The notes under the pieces were generated by a model, which was not told the DNA's origin, did no database searches, and saw only the letters and a list, made by a program, of their open reading frames with translations. 31,843 nt of DNA from contig JAKFFO010000009.1 in the NCBI GenBank assembly GCA_036675035.1, positions 1 to 31,843 of the forward strand, read 5' to 3'. Below are positions 1 to 7,902 of this stretch, piece after piece. The position numbers and the translations under genes were made by a program. Every line of letters starts with the position of its first letter. Positions within the stretch are counted from its first letter, which is position 1. Origin of the DNA: MESE01 sp036675035. GTDB lineage: Bacteria; Pseudomonadota; Gammaproteobacteria; Burkholderiales; Burkholderiaceae_D.

Positions 1-1187
1 GTCTTTTTTTGTCTCGGAGAATGCCTGTGCCTTCAGCCGGCTTATCTCGTCAGCGCGTCCATTATTAATTGAAGTCAATTGCGGATTCCCGATTTTCGAC
101 GGACTTTTCGACGATTTTTTTTCTGATGCCGGATCGGATCGACCCGATGTATGCCGATTCGAGTCTGCTTTGGATTCCGCAGCCAGGCGGTCCGTTGAAT
201 TTGTGCGCGACACGGCGATCGACGCATGCATATCTGCTGGCGAGCCGGCTTGAGGCTTTGCCAATGAGGTCTCTTTTCGATTTTTACCGGAATAGTGGTT
301 TGCCACAGTATTGATTGGGTGGCTTCGTTGCCCGGACGTTGCAACGTCCGTGGAGGAAGAGGATGGGAAAGTCAATGATGGTGAGCTGCGTTTCGCCGGC
401 ATGGCGTAGTTCGACGCTTCCAGCCACCAGAATGTGCCGAGCATAAGCGCGAAAAGCGCGGTGAAAGTCCCAGTAAATAAACCCGCAGGCAGCGTCAGGG
501 AACGACTGCTTGTCCGTTTCCTGCGAACGATATGAGGTAAATTGGCGGTGGCAGATCCAGCGGCAGCGGCCAGCACGATGCCTGGTTCTTCAACTGGTTT
601 GGTAGGAGGTTCGGGGGACAGCTTCGGTCGTTCGTCGAGAAAGCGGCGAGGAGCCGGCGTTGTCGGCATTTGACGCGATCCAGCATGAGGCTTTTGTCGG
701 CGGTGAGGCCAAGGCGTAGCGGCCGATGCGGTCTGCATCGGTTTTGTCGGTAGAACATTTGACGCTAGAGGGAAACCGAACTTGGAAACAAATTTTGCGT
801 CAGGGAATTTGTTGCATCGCCAAAATACATAATCAAAGTTCATTAAAGAAGATGAATGGTTCGCCCGAAGCGCAGATGATCCGCCGGGACTATCCGCACT
901 TGAGGAATCTCTTTTTTCTGTCTGGCGATTTCCGTACATCGTGCCTGTTTCCTTAACAGTAAACATGTTCATCACTATTAAGGGACGCGACTATGTTGGT
1001 AAAAGTTCCAGGAATTAAGTTTGTCTGATCAAGGATGCGGATTGATACGGCGCGTCGCGAAGATCTGGATTTTCGAAATAGAACGTCTTGTTGCCGCATT
1101 CATGGCACGCCAACAAGCTGATGATGCTTGTCGTTGTGAGGATATTTTCCGATACAGATCGGGTATGTGCGTCGGGGCCGCTTTGCG
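1..1187. other. Gene-poor left end, no assignable gene
   Basis: No reading frame here has a recognisable product, a good start with a ribosome binding site, and codon use like the neighbours. A plus-strand frame is open from the window edge (position 2) to TGA at 251-253 without an ATG; it could be the tail of a gene that begins outside the window, or chance. A plus frame (69-314, TTG start) and a minus frame (75-344) overlap it, so the stretch is simply poor in stops and no strand can be chosen. The minus strand around 715-765 can be read as KTDADRIGRYA, vaguely like IS110-type transposases, but it does not continue as one. At 447-470 a small GCGC hairpin is followed by GGTGAAAGTCC, a string also seen in group II introns. 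The best reading is non-coding or decayed DNA downstream of the M48 peptidase gene. Confidence 0.45.
333..350. repeat. 18-bp perfect palindrome
   Basis: CGGACGTTG is followed directly by its reverse complement CAACGTCCG, with no spacer. Symmetry stops at the next base pair on each side. A spacer-free palindrome of this length may be a binding site for a dimeric regulator, but there is no gene start close by that it would obviously control. There is no T-run, so it is not a standard terminator. Confidence 0.6.
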
Positions 1188-2171
1188 TTAGTGTGCGTTG
1201 CGTATCCGCTCGATCCGTTCCGCGGCGGGCGGGTGGCTGGACAAGTAGGGAGTACTTCCATCGGATTCTTCACTGATTTTCTCGAACAGCAAAGCGAGAT
1301 TCGACAGTGCAATTCCATTCGCTTTCAACATGGCGATTGCGTAATCATCGGCTTCGCGCTCGGCATCGCGTGAATACTTCAGATCCAGCATGATGGTCGG
1401 GATTCCGGCGACGATCGACGATGCATCGCCAAACAAGGCCAGAGCAGCGGCGCCGATTGCCGAGCTCTGAATCACACGCCGCATCATATGCCGCTCATGC
1501 AGGTGACCCAGTTCGTGGGCAAGGATCGCGATGATCGCATCATCCGAACCGACCAGTTGGACGATCTGATCGGTAATGACAATTTGGCCCGAAGGCAGTG
1601 CGAATGCATTTGGCCCGATTCTACTTTTGCGGAAAATGATTTCATACGTCGGAACGCCTTCTTTTGGCGGCACCAGCGCGTTGAATTGCGTGATGATCGC
1701 ATTGCGCCGCGCCTCGGGAAGTTGAGTAGGCGACATGATCCCTCGATCCATAAAGCCGAGCGTCTCGCGCCCGATCAGGCGTTCCGCCTGCTCCGGCAAC
1801 GTCTTCGCGATGGCTTCGGACGCGGCCGGCAGTCCATGCAAGTACCCAAGGATCAGCACGGCTATCGTCGCGGCACAGGCCAGCAGGGTTCCGCGCCAGC
1901 TTTGCTGCAAAGACACCACAAGAGAATCCCGATAGCCGGTTTCGGCGAGCAGTTGATTGAGCTCGGCATTATCCGAGACTTCCAGATAGGCACCGTCAGG
2001 AAATGTCACTTTGCGCGCCGCATTGCGAACGCGCTCGGAGACCCGCAGTTCGTCGATCGGGCAATCCCGTTGTATGTCACCGGTGACAAACGCGGTTCCA
2101 GCAGTGACGGCGAGCTCGACCGCAAATCGGCGCGATGTTTTTCCATCGAAGTAAATGGCGGGAATGCTCAT
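1188..2171 (-). CDS. Membrane-bound M48-family zinc metallopeptidase
   Basis: This 327-residue protein is a zinc peptidase of family M48 (HtpX/Oma1/BepA group). The zinc motif HELGH lies at residues 219-223, and the third ligand is expected in EREAD at 271-275, with the usual helix between them. Residues 1 to about 75 look like the small N-terminal beta domain (DUF7092 type) found on such peptidases. A membrane segment follows at about 95-113, and a second hydrophobic stretch at 236-262 may touch the membrane. There is no signal peptide, so the short N-terminal domain is probably cytoplasmic and the catalytic part periplasmic. It starts 29 bases after the stop of the DUF898 gene on the same strand, so the two are probably cotranscribed. 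The likely role is envelope protein quality control; the substrate cannot be told from sequence. The ATG has no strong Shine-Dalgarno, which would suit translational coupling. Confidence 0.9.
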   Translation of the reverse strand: MSIPAIYFDGKTSRRFAVELAVTAGTAFVTGDIQRDCPIDELRVSERVRNAARKVTFPDGAYLEVSDNAELNQLLAETGYRDSLVVSLQQSWRGTLLACAATIAVLILGYLHGLPAASEAIAKTLPEQAERLIGRETLGFMDRGIMSPTQLPEARRNAIITQFNALVPPKEGVPTYEIIFRKSRIGPNAFALPSGQIVITDQIVQLVGSDDAIIAILAHELGHLHERHMMRRVIQSSAIGAAALALFGDASSIVAGIPTIMLDLKYSRDAEREADDYAIAMLKANGIALSNLALLFEKISEESDGSTPYLSSHPPAAERIERIRNAH

Positions 2172-2200
2172 TCAGGGGTGTACATCTTCCTTATTCTTGA

Positions 2201-3304
2201 TTAAAGCGACATATCGAAATCAAGCAGGTCAGCCACCCCTTCACCGGTTGCCGATGCATTCGCCTGCGCATCGGCTATGAAGTTGTCCAGGCTGTCGTCC
2301 GGCATCAACGCCATTGATTCGATCCGGTACTTCATGGAGCGGATTTGTGCAAAAGGCATGAATAGTCCGCAAGTCAAAATGATTCCAATGATATTGGTGA
2401 CCGCGATAAAGGTCATCCGGGTCCATTTCATTTCGCTCTTGAATCGATGGCCGGCGAGTCCGGTGTTGTTCCAGATCAGGTTCTGGATCATCGTCAGGAA
2501 AATCGGAAAAAACAAAAAAAGCCAGAGATACATTGCGACGCCAAAAAGCACAGCGGCGCCAATCGCTGACGGGTCGATTTTTTCACCGGTGCCGGCCGCA
2601 ATCAGGCCGATCAAGGCGCCGCCGAACGCAAGCGTAATCGCGGTTGCACCGCCAATGAAGATAAAAAATCCGATCAGGTAAGTCTTGTAGAAATTGCCGA
2701 CGCTGGCATGAAACGAGAAATGCGTCGCGCCGAAGCGGCTTTCATCATGCTGAAATCGCTTCATGCGCTGATGCGTGAAAGGTGCCAGCAGATAGAGACT
2801 GAACAGTGCCATTATGGGAAGCAGAAAATAGACAAAATAGACTTTGCCAAGCGTGCCGCGAAATCCGAAGCGGATGCCACGATAGCTGGAGTTGTACAGC
2901 TTGAACTGAATGCTCTTCCAGAGTAACCAGGGTGTCGCCAGGATCAGGACGCCGAGCATTGCAAAGCCGATCGACTCGGAGACTGCAAACGTAACGTTGT
3001 ATGCGGCAAAAAATGCAACAGCGACCAGGCGTCCTTTTAAAATCGCGACCGCATTGCCGTGGTATTCAAAGCTGGAGGCTGCAACACGGGTGCTATTGTA
3101 AAAATAGCGGCTGCGACGTACTTTGGCCCAGGCGGAATAAATGCCTAATGTGACGATCGTCAGAAGAAGGTTGACGATCCAGATCCGGAAATATTCGCTG
3201 CCGCTTCCGGTAAAAGAGAATCGCTCCAACTGGATCGGCGCCTGCGAGGTTCGGGTCGCGGGATGTCCGGCAGGCGTCTCTATCAGGTCTGGTACTGCGC
3301 TCAT
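2201..3304 (-). CDS. DUF898 (YjgN-type) multi-pass membrane protein
   Basis: This 367-residue polytopic inner-membrane protein matches the YjgN/DUF898 family, whose biochemical role is unknown. The repeated family signature is visible twice: near residues 28-70 (a FSFTG..EYFRIW start, then TLGIYSAWAKVRRSRYF) and again in the second half (RFGATHFSFHASVGNFYKTYLIGF). This suggests an internal duplication. At least six hydrophobic segments are present. GGGGAGA sits about 5 bases before the ATG, a good ribosome binding site. It is the first gene of a probable two-gene unit with the M48 peptidase, a pairing that hints at a shared envelope function. The C-terminal tail is acidic and soluble. Confidence 0.88.
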   Translation of the reverse strand: MSAVPDLIETPAGHPATRTSQAPIQLERFSFTGSGSEYFRIWIVNLLLTIVTLGIYSAWAKVRRSRYFYNSTRVAASSFEYHGNAVAILKGRLVAVAFFAAYNVTFAVSESIGFAMLGVLILATPWLLWKSIQFKLYNSSYRGIRFGFRGTLGKVYFVYFLLPIMALFSLYLLAPFTHQRMKRFQHDESRFGATHFSFHASVGNFYKTYLIGFFIFIGGATAITLAFGGALIGLIAAGTGEKIDPSAIGAAVLFGVAMYLWLFLFFPIFLTMIQNLIWNNTGLAGHRFKSEMKWTRMTFIAVTNIIGIILTCGLFMPFAQIRSMKYRIESMALMPDDSLDNFIADAQANASATGEGVADLLDFDMSL

Positions 3305-3469
3305 TTTTCTCCCCGGTAGTTGTTATTGTGTTCAAGCGGAGAGAACGATGACTTGCCGGCAACAAAATGTCAATAGAGCATGAACGAGTTGGAGAGGTAA
3401 AGGGATTGGACCGCCAGGACAATGCATTCAATTTTCCCGGTGGGTTCAGCCGAAAGCGGAAGCGTTCAG

Positions 3470-3505
3470 CACGAACCCAGCACCGGCATCGATGCCACGT
3501 TCGTG
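3470..3505. repeat. Nested inverted repeat between oxidoreductase and DUF898 genes
   Basis: An outer pair CACGAAC/GTTCGTG (3470-3476 and 3499-3505) encloses a 12-bp palindrome GGCATCGATGCC (3485-3496). It lies about 20 bases past the oxidoreductase stop codon in the direction of transcription. It could fold into a hairpin that marks the end of that transcript, but no T-run follows, so a standard terminator is unlikely. Confidence 0.35.
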
Positions 3506-3525
3506 CAAGCTGGTCCGCTGATTGA

Positions 3526-4551
3526 TTACTCTTCAGCGACTTGCAACACCAGTTTTCCGAAGTTTTTTCCTTCGAACAGCATCAGCAAAGCATCCGGAAA
3601 ATTCTCCAGTCCTTTGACGATGTCTTCCCTCGTCTTGAAGCTGCCTTCCTTCATCCATTTGGCCATTTCTGCAACCGCGACCGGATATCGGTCCGCGTAA
3701 TCGAATACGACAATTCCTTCCATTCGCGCACGATTGACCAGCAGTGACAAGTAGTTGGCCGGGCCTTTGACCGGTGTGGTGTTGTTGTACTGCGAGATCG
3801 CGCCGCAAATGATGATGCGGGCCTTGAAATTGATGCGGGTTAGTACGGTATCGAGGATTTCACCGCCCACGTTGTCAAAGTAAATATCCACGCCCTTCGG
3901 GCAATGGGTTTTCAGTCCGTCCTTGACTGCTTCATTCTTGTAATCGATGCAGGCATCGAAGCCGAGCTCGTTGACCACGAAATCGCATTTATCCTTTCCG
4001 CCCGCGATTCCGACTACACGGCAACCCTTGTGTTTCGCTACCTGCCCAACGGTTTGGCCGACCGCACCGGCGGCGCCGGATACGACGACGGTTTCGCCGG
4101 CCTTCGGCATTCCGACATCGAGCAGACCGAAATAGCCGGTCATTCCCGGCATGCCCAGCGCATTCAAGTAGGCTGGCAAGGGCGCGGCTTTCGGATCCAC
4201 CTTATACAGAGCTGCAGTCTTGTCGGCTGCATCACCGGTCCAGTACTGCTGCACCCCGAGACCGCCGGACACCGTATCGCCGACTGCAAATTTTGGCGAC
4301 TTCGATGCGACGACCCGGCCGACTCCGCCGGCGCGCATTACTTCGCCGAGTTCTACCGGGCGGATGTAAGACTTGCCTTCATTCATCCAGCCGCGCATGG
4401 CAGGGTCGAGCGACAGATACAACACCTTGACCGTGATTTCGCCGTCGCCGATCGCGCGTACCGGTTCGGAAGTGATGTTCCAGTCGCTCGGTTTCGGCAT
4501 ACCGACCGGACGTGCGGCGAGACGGACTTGTTGATTCATGCTGGGTGTCAT
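3526..4551 (-). CDS. NADP-dependent MDR-family oxidoreductase (CurA/YncB type)
   Basis: This enzyme of 341 residues belongs to the zinc-independent medium-chain dehydrogenase/reductases, the group of leukotriene B4 dehydrogenase, curcumin reductase CurA and E. coli YncB. Members reduce the C=C bond of alpha,beta-unsaturated carbonyls with NADPH. The N-terminal GroES-like part carries LSLDPAMRGWMN near residue 50, and the nucleotide-binding fold begins at about 155 with VVVSGAAGAVGQTVGQ. The reading frame continues upstream by 86 codons, but the ATG at 4551 is chosen because AGGAGA lies 5-6 bases before it and family members begin this way. It stands alone on the minus strand, divergent from the bactofilin gene. 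The physiological substrate is unknown. Confidence 0.9.
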   Translation of the reverse strand: MTPSMNQQVRLAARPVGMPKPSDWNITSEPVRAIGDGEITVKVLYLSLDPAMRGWMNEGKSYIRPVELGEVMRAGGVGRVVASKSPKFAVGDTVSGGLGVQQYWTGDAADKTAALYKVDPKAAPLPAYLNALGMPGMTGYFGLLDVGMPKAGETVVVSGAAGAVGQTVGQVAKHKGCRVVGIAGGKDKCDFVVNELGFDACIDYKNEAVKDGLKTHCPKGVDIYFDNVGGEILDTVLTRINFKARIIICGAISQYNNTTPVKGPANYLSLLVNRARMEGIVVFDYADRYPVAVAEMAKWMKEGSFKTREDIVKGLENFPDALLMLFEGKNFGKLVLQVAEE

Positions 4552-4585
4552 ACGGATCTCCTGTTGGGCTGAATATTCTGGCAAG

Positions 4586-4607
4586 ACTATACCGTAAAAT
4601 GAACGGT
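4586..4607 (-). promoter_or_regulatory. Candidate promoter with overlapping operator for the oxidoreductase gene
   Basis: On the minus strand TATAGT (4586-4591) fits a -10 box about 35 bases before the oxidoreductase ATG. Beginning at the last base of that hexamer, and filling most of the spacer, is an inverted repeat ACCGT-N7-ACGGT (4591-4607). Such placement is typical of repressor operators of the TetR family, which often control enzymes of this kind. The -35 is weak, and no tetR-like gene is nearby, so regulation is an inference. Confidence 0.4.
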
Positions 4608-4843
4608 CGTGCTTTTTTAAAAAGTGTAACAGCGGTGGAACTTTTCGAACTTGCCGAAGACCAATGGGGGAGCTTGCAATGCTTTGATGCAACTCATGGG
4701 GTGTCGGCCTGATTTTCATGGCGCAAATGCACGATAAATTCGGCTTTGTCACAACGACACGATACTTACCGAACGCTGAAGCGCGCTGTACTGTCAACGC
4801 GTAAATCACGTCCTAGCAAATCGTCATATTTCCAGGAGATCAC

Positions 4844-5401
4844 ATGCTTCGATCCGAAACGCTTTTTGGCAAGCGCGAAACCAATACGCCAAACCCTCCA
4901 CTGAGCACCACCACCAACAGCTTGCCGCCGGTCGGCACCTCCAACGCTTCGAAAGCAATCATGCCTTCATCCAGCAACTCGATCGGAAATCCCGGAAACT
5001 CCAACAATACCGAGTCATCGTCTTCGAGCACCAACGAAGTTGGCAGCAAGCTGATCGTCGGACCGAACATCAAGCTCAAGGGCGTCGAGATCACTGACTG
5101 CGATACGCTGGTAGTGGAAGGCCGTGTGGAAGCGACGATGGATTCCCGCGTTATCCAGATTGCAGAGCGCGGTGCGTTCAAAGGTTCCGCCGAAATTGAT
5201 ATCGCCGAAATCCGCGGCGAATTCGACGGTGAGTTGACCGTGCGCCAGAAACTGGTGATCTATGCAACCGGCAAGGTCTCCGGCAAGATCCGTTATGGCA
5301 AAGTCGTAATCGAAGAAGGTGGTCAGCTCGCCGGCGACGTTCAAGTCGGAACAACGGCCGCCGCCAGTACGCGCGGACTGTCCGTCGCAAAATCAGTTTA
5401 A
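4844..5401 (+). CDS. Bactofilin (polymer-forming cytoskeletal protein)
   Basis: Bactofilins assemble without nucleotides into filaments that act as scaffolds for cell shape, polar structures or wall enzymes. This 185-residue protein has a core domain at about 68-170 with the regular short hydrophobic/glycine pattern of a right-handed beta helix (KLIVGPNIKLKG, then VEGRVEATM, GEFDGEL and GKVSGKI). Residues 1-65 form a flexible tail rich in Ser, Asn, Thr and Pro, longer than the usual N-terminal arm. AGGAG at 4834-4838 sits 5 bases before the ATG. Many bactofilin genes adjoin an M23 peptidase gene; here the gene is alone, between a divergent oxidoreductase and its own terminator, so its partner is not revealed by context. 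Confidence 0.92.
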   Translation: MLRSETLFGKRETNTPNPPLSTTTNSLPPVGTSNASKAIMPSSSNSIGNPGNSNNTESSSSSTNEVGSKLIVGPNIKLKGVEITDCDTLVVEGRVEATMDSRVIQIAERGAFKGSAEIDIAEIRGEFDGELTVRQKLVIYATGKVSGKIRYGKVVIEEGGQLAGDVQVGTTAAASTRGLSVAKSV

Positions 5402-5438
5402 CGAGAAACCGAAAAACCGGTCAGCTTGGTTTTCTGTG

Positions 5439-5475
5439 CCGTCAGTGCTCTGTCAAGAGTGCTGGCGGTTTTTTT
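5439..5475 (+). terminator. Rho-independent terminator of the bactofilin gene
   Basis: A 13-bp stem (5439-5451 with 5456-5468, including three G-U pairs) closes a 4-base loop GTCA and is followed by seven T residues at 5469-5475. It begins 38 bases after the bactofilin stop codon. Confidence 0.9.
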
Positions 5476-5627
5476 GTTTGACGTGCGGTTCCGGTATTTG
5501 TGCGGATCAGCGCGATTTCCGCGAAAATTCGTCCGGAGCGGTGCATTTTGTTCAACACGCCTAGCCGTGCGACAATACCGCGCGCGCTTGCGTTCTTGCA
5601 GGCCGGTCTTTCAACATATCGACGCTC

Positions 5628-6497
5628 ATGATGCATCCGGAATATATTCTTACCCTGTCCTGTCTCGATCAGCGGGGCATCGTCCATCGTGTCTCCGGAT
5701 TCCTTGCGGAGCACGGCTGTAACATTATCGATTCTGCCCAGTTCGGCGATGGGCAATCGCAATTATTCTTCATGCGCGTACATTTCTCCGCAGAGGATCG
5801 GTCCATCGACGACACGTCGTTGCGCGACCGATTTGCCGCTTTGGCTGCGTCAATGCAAATGAATTGGCAACTGCATGACGCGCACAAGAAGCCGCGCCTG
5901 ATGCTGATGGTTTCGAAGATCGGGCATTGCCTCAACGATCTGCTGTTTCGTTATAAAACAGGCCTGTTGCCGGTTGAAATACCTGCGATCGTATCCAACC
6001 ATACGGACTTCTATCAGCTGGCCGCAAGTTACAACATTCCATTTCATCATCTGCCGCTTGCAGCCGGGGCCTCTCCCGAGATGAAACGAGTCCAGGAGCA
6101 GCGCATTCTGGAAATCGTCAAGGCCAACGATATTGACCTGGTTGTATTGGCCCGATACATGCAGATTCTGTCGCCGGAAATGTGCGAAACCTTGAAGGGT
6201 CGGGCGATCAATATCCATCATTCGTTTCTACCCAGCTTCAAGGGCGCCAAGCCGTATTATCAGGCGCATGAACGCGGCGTGAAACTGATCGGCGCGACCG
6301 CGCATTTCGTTACAGGCGATCTGGATGAAGGTCCGATTGTGGAACAGGATGTGGAACGGGTCGACCATTCGATGAGCCCCGACACATTGACTGCGATCGG
6401 TCGTGATGTGGAATGCGTGGTGCTGGCGCGCGCGGTGAAATGGTTTGTCGAACACCGTGTCCTGCTGAATGGACATAAGACAGTGGTGTTCAAATAG
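5628..6497 (+). CDS. purU: Formyltetrahydrofolate deformylase
   Basis: PurU hydrolyses 10-formyltetrahydrofolate to tetrahydrofolate and formate, supplying formate for purine synthesis and balancing one-carbon folates. Residues 5-80 form the ACT regulatory domain (ILTLSCLDQRGIVHRVSGFL), which in E. coli PurU senses methionine and glycine. Residues 88-289 are the formyltransferase-fold catalytic domain. The catalytic triad of the PurN/PurU family is recognisable as Asn195, His197 (NIHHSFLP) and Asp233 (DLDEGP). The length of 289 fits the family. Two ATGs are adjacent (5628 and 5631), and neither has a clear Shine-Dalgarno. It is a single gene between two terminators. Confidence 0.97.
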   Translation: MMHPEYILTLSCLDQRGIVHRVSGFLAEHGCNIIDSAQFGDGQSQLFFMRVHFSAEDRSIDDTSLRDRFAALAASMQMNWQLHDAHKKPRLMLMVSKIGHCLNDLLFRYKTGLLPVEIPAIVSNHTDFYQLAASYNIPFHHLPLAAGASPEMKRVQEQRILEIVKANDIDLVVLARYMQILSPEMCETLKGRAINIHHSFLPSFKGAKPYYQAHERGVKLIGATAHFVTGDLDEGPIVEQDVERVDHSMSPDTLTAIGRDVECVVLARAVKWFVEHRVLLNGHKTVVFK

Positions 6498-6533
6498 CGT
6501 TGCCGGCAGGTCGGTAGCGGATACAAAAGAATC

Positions 6534-6564
6534 AAAGGGACGGCCGATCGGGACGTCCCTTTTT
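6534..6564. terminator. Terminator between purU and the convergent esterase gene
   Basis: A perfect 9-bp stem AAAGGGACG/CGTCCCTTT (6534-6542 and 6554-6562) has an 11-base loop that can itself pair (CCGATCGG). T residues run on to 6564, so it ends purU transcription. The A residues on the left arm give a weaker T-run on the other strand, so it may also serve the leftward yjgA-mog-esterase transcript. Confidence 0.85.
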
Positions 6565-6570
6565 CATTTG

Positions 6571-7242
6571 TTACTTCAGTACGCGCTGCAGCCAGGCGCT
6601 GATATCTTCAATTTCCTCGGCACACACTGAATGCTGCATGAAGTATTCATGCCACTCAACTGAATAACCGAGAGCCTGCAGCAAGTCGCGGGATTTCTCG
6701 GCGCGATCGATCGGGATCACCTGGTCGCCGCGACCGTGCGCCATGAAGATTGGCGTATCGTGATTGGCGCCATGGCGCTCTTCCGCAACGGTGGCATTCA
6801 GCGGAACGTAGCCCGACAGGCATAACAGGCCTGCCAGTTTTTCAGGATGTCGCAACCCTGTCTGGATCGCCATCGCGCAGCCCTGCGAGAACCCGGCCAG
6901 TATGATCCTATCGGCGGCAATGCCGACGGATTTTTGCTGCTCGATCAGTCGCTCGATCGATGCCTGGGACGCACGCAATCCTTTTTCATCTTCCCGCCTG
7001 ACCAGATCATTTCCGAGAATGTCATACCACGCGCGCATCACATAGCCGCCGTTGATCGTCACCGGCATGGTCGGCGCATGCGGAAACACGAAACGGATTG
7101 CCGGGCATCCGCCTAAATCAAGCTCGCGAACGATCGGTACAAAGTCCGATCCATCGGCGCCCAGGCCATGCATCCATATGACTGCAACGGTCGGGTTAGG
7201 AGCGGTTTCGATTTCAATTGTTTCAAGCAGGGGAATATTCAT
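6571..7242 (-). CDS. Alpha/beta-hydrolase carboxylesterase (acyl-protein thioesterase-like)
   Basis: This 223-residue serine esterase belongs to the phospholipase/carboxylesterase family of Pseudomonas carboxylesterase II and acyl-protein thioesterases. The triad is visible: Ser119 in GFSQG, Asp173 in GRGDQVIP, and His204 in MQHSVCAEE. The oxyanion region MHGLGADG is at 24-31. It has no signal peptide, so it acts in the cytoplasm, hydrolysing short- to medium-chain acyl esters; the natural substrate is unknown. It is the last gene of a probable yjgA-mog-esterase operon, 39 bases after mog. The ribosome binding site is weak (AAGAA). Confidence 0.92.
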   Translation of the reverse strand: MNIPLLETIEIETAPNPTVAVIWMHGLGADGSDFVPIVRELDLGGCPAIRFVFPHAPTMPVTINGGYVMRAWYDILGNDLVRREDEKGLRASQASIERLIEQQKSVGIAADRIILAGFSQGCAMAIQTGLRHPEKLAGLLCLSGYVPLNATVAEERHGANHDTPIFMAHGRGDQVIPIDRAEKSRDLLQALGYSVEWHEYFMQHSVCAEEIEDISAWLQRVLK

Positions 7243-7281
7243 TTGAATTCTTGAAAAATGTTTTGGTGGTGCGCGCTTTCG

Positions 7282-7902
7282 TTACGCGGGTTTTGCCCGA
7301 ATCGCCGACTTCGGGCGAAATGCCTTGCACACGACATCGTTGGTATCGATATACGGTCCGCCGATCAGATCGATACAGTAGGGAACCGCCGCGAAAATGC
7401 CCGGGATGATTTGCTTGCCTTCAGCGTCTTTCAAGCCTTCCAGGGTTTCCCTTATCGACTTCGGCTGGCCAGGCAGATTCATGATGAGTGCCGCATGATC
7501 CTGTGTTTCACGAATGACGGCTACCTGTCGCGACAGGATGGCGGTCGGAACGAACGCCAGGCTGATCTGGCGCATTTGTTCGCCGAAGCCGGGCATCGGT
7601 TTGGTGCCCACGGCCAGCGTTGCCTCAGGCGTGACGTCGCGCCGCGCCGGCCCGGTCCCGCCGGTGGTAAGCACCAGATCGCAGCCTAGCTGATCGACCA
7701 GTTCGATCAAAGTTTGCTCAATAAATTTCCGATCGTCGGGAATCACCCGTGTCTCGACTTTCCACGGGCTCGTCAGTGCCGCGGTAAACCATTCGCGCAG
7801 TGCGGGTACCCCTTGGTCTGCATAGACGCCGCTGGAAGCGCGATCGGAAATGGATACCAGGCCGATCAAAAGCGGATCGGCATTACTCTTCCGGTTCGTC
7901 AT
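7282..7902 (-). CDS. mog: Molybdopterin adenylyltransferase
   Basis: Mog (MogA) adenylates molybdopterin with ATP so that MoeA can insert molybdate, the last stages of molybdenum cofactor synthesis. The 206-residue protein has the MoCF-binding fold: IGLVSISDRASSGVYADQG at the start, the pterin-binding TTGGTGPARRDVTPEA at 79-94, and a conserved end (GGPYIDTNDVVCKAFRPK). The length matches E. coli Mog, not the shorter MoaB. Its start overlaps the end of yjgA by 20 bases, so translation is probably coupled. No other molybdenum cofactor gene is in the window. Confidence 0.95.
   Translation of the reverse strand: MTNRKSNADPLLIGLVSISDRASSGVYADQGVPALREWFTAALTSPWKVETRVIPDDRKFIEQTLIELVDQLGCDLVLTTGGTGPARRDVTPEATLAVGTKPMPGFGEQMRQISLAFVPTAILSRQVAVIRETQDHAALIMNLPGQPKSIRETLEGLKDAEGKQIIPGIFAAVPYCIDLIGGPYIDTNDVVCKAFRPKSAIRAKPA

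Noticed and set aside
715..765. IS110-type transposase fragment reading KTDADRIGRYA on the minus strand
   Set aside because: Only about eleven residues resemble the family; the frame then becomes unrelated and stops, so it cannot be called a pseudogene.
1014..1118. Minus-strand mini-frame reading ACHECGNKTFYFENPDLRDAP just beyond the M48 gene
   Set aside because: It has a single CxxC, no ATG (only TTG) and no ribosome binding site; it is too short to support as a gene.
1488..2204. A 238-codon plus-strand frame opposite the M48 peptidase gene
   Set aside because: It lies wholly antisense to a gene with a clear zinc motif, extends past its start by chance, and has no recognisable domain or ribosome binding site.
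4552..4809. An 86-codon longer N-terminus for the oxidoreductase
   Set aside because: The ATG at 4551 has AGGAGA in place and matches the family start; the extension would cover the promoter and operator candidate.
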